A program made the translations under genes and the position numbers. A stretch of 64,000 nt of DNA from Glandiceps talaboti. Taxonomy: Eukaryota > Hemichordata > Enteropneusta > Spengelidae. Shown piece after piece: positions 62,997-64,000 of this stretch; the stretch's first letter is position 1; every line of letters starts with the position of its first letter. The stretch spans positions 3,514,422 to 3,578,421 of the forward strand of contig NC_135563.1 of NCBI RefSeq assembly GCF_964340395.1. The letters run 5' to 3'. The notes under the pieces are model-generated. The model did no database searches, was not told where the DNA came from, and worked only from the letters and a program-made list of their open reading frames with translations.

Positions 62997-63399
62997 ATGA
63001 GTACCGTCATGAATAGAAGACCAAGCCGTGTTACCAAGCGAAAGTGGCCTTGCGGTGCCTGCAGTCTGCAATGCAACGACCGGTCCGTGTACTGCGATGG
63101 ATGCCAATTATGGTACCACGCTGTGTGCGAGAACTTGTCCACCGCTGGCCTGAAGGTGATGGAGGGTCTTGAGGAAGAGTATTTGTGTTTATCATGTACG
63201 CATGTTAATGGTTTGTTTGATTTTCAGAGTGCCCTGTATCGATTTAGAGCCGCCATATGCAAGGGAACGTTGAAAACCGCCGCCAAAGCTGAAGTTGTGT
63301 TTCTCCGAAACACTCCTGCCCCACAAGTGAAAGAAGACGAGGTAGAAATTGGAAAGCGAAGGGTAGACACCAAGTCTACGAAGATTCTGAACAAGTCGG
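62997..63399 (+). CDS. PHD-finger protein, first exon
   Basis: The ATG at 62997 opens 134 codons ending at a strong donor, TCGG|GTGAGT, in phase 1. Residues 19-63 form a PHD zinc finger: CGACSLQC, YCDGCQLWYHAVC and LCLSC give the Cys4-His-Cys3 ligand set, with the Trp before the His typical of the fold. PHD fingers usually bind histone H3 tails. The rest is Lys/Arg-rich (KTAAKAEVVFLRN, EIGKRRVDTKSTK). Later exons would lie beyond the window. Stand-alone PHD fingers of this form are often encoded by mobile-element-related genes in marine invertebrates, so a domesticated or element-borne origin is possible. The 5' UTR contains three copies of a ccaccgattatc-type repeat. Confidence 0.75.
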
Positions 63400-63419
63400 G
63401 TGAGTGTCTCATTTTTGTC

Positions 63420-64000
63420 TGATATGATAATGTATGTCTTGCAACTTAGTTGTAGAATTATACCGAGGAAGAATGGTTGCTTTTGATAAATAGTTTTTAC
63501 AAATTAGATTAGTGCCGGATAGTATTGATGACTGGCCCAATGAATAATATTTGAGAAAGTTGGTTCAATGAGTAAAAGCCTCTAATGTCAGTTACCTTTA
63601 CTTTTTTGTGCATCCCATGCGTCTAAATAGAACTAGGTTACCACAGTGACTTGCATAACAAGTGTTCCTAGTACTGTCAAGTAATTTTTCGGCACAAGAT
63701 ACACTGTTTAATAAACTTGTATTGTTATATTTATAAGCACATTTTAGTCACGTTTTAGTTGAAAATGATTCTTTAAGTCGGGAAGTTCTTCCCTTTAGTT
63801 CTAAATTTCACATGATAATTTTACCTTGGATAATTAGACGCATAATGTATGTGCAAGTAAAATCCAAATTTCTAAAAGTGAAAGGGGTGGTCTGAAGGGG
63901 TTCTACACATGCTCAGGGTGTCAAACGATACTCATTTACGTATCAATGGACTTCCTGTGCATACCATCTGTCCGAGGTTCTTTAGTGATGACAATGAATA
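63420..64000. other. Intron 1 of the PHD gene, to the window end
   Basis: No further exon is recognised before the window ends. Confidence 0.5.

Overview
The window is animal nuclear DNA. Every gene is split by GT-AG introns, coding exons are short (50-480 bp), and introns and spacers are full of microsatellites, minisatellites and small foldback elements. The proteins (NHP2, two CRAL-TRIO/TTPAL-like lipid carriers, a PHD-finger protein) are metazoan in character. Repeat load and style suggest a marine invertebrate such as a lancelet, mollusc or brachiopod, but nothing here fixes the species. I see no bacterial features, CRISPR array, rRNA or tRNA.

Layout. 1-7080: repeats and non-coding DNA, with a hairpin element at 4930-5076 and an inverted-repeat element at 6215-7050. 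7084-9685 (minus): the 3' end of an unrecognised gene with a Ser-Asp acidic tail. 9.7-18.4 kb: non-coding, with two tandem arrays and a complete ~1 kb element with terminal inverted repeats (15271-16255). 18444-25838 and 28495-32402 (minus): two tandem four-exon TTPAL-like genes with reconstructed products of 313 and 314 aa. Their first and last exons are nearly identical while the middle exons have diverged. 34719-47489 (plus): a five-exon gene for an unrecognised 416-aa protein, its introns swollen by arrays (56, 89, about 61 and 58 bp units). 49819-54219 (plus): NHP2, four exons, 152 aa, essentially the human length. 55395-55574: a probable first exon lying between the arms of a 2.7 kb inverted repeat. 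58.1-61.3 kb: a satellite of roughly 200 bp units containing two insertions. 62997-63399: first exon of a PHD-finger gene with CCAAT and TATA boxes.

The most notable pattern is that three unrelated genes each carry a tandem array whose unit spans an exon/intron junction, so the real splice site is followed or preceded by near-copies of itself: TTPAL-like copy A exon 1 donor (4 copies, 80 bp), the unknown 416-aa gene exon 2 donor (19 copies, 56 bp) and NHP2 exon 3 acceptor (5 copies, 82 bp). In all three, use of the next repeated site brings an in-frame stop into the message. This may be a recurring way of making minisatellites, of adding poison-exon control, or both.

Other points: a 769-785 bp element, present twice in opposite orientation, has the structure of a Helentron-derived non-autonomous element. 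One copy sits inside a TTAA-flanked foldback element, and the other has an inferable empty site in the satellite. Product lengths were obtained by joining exons by eye with phase checks; no transcript data were available.
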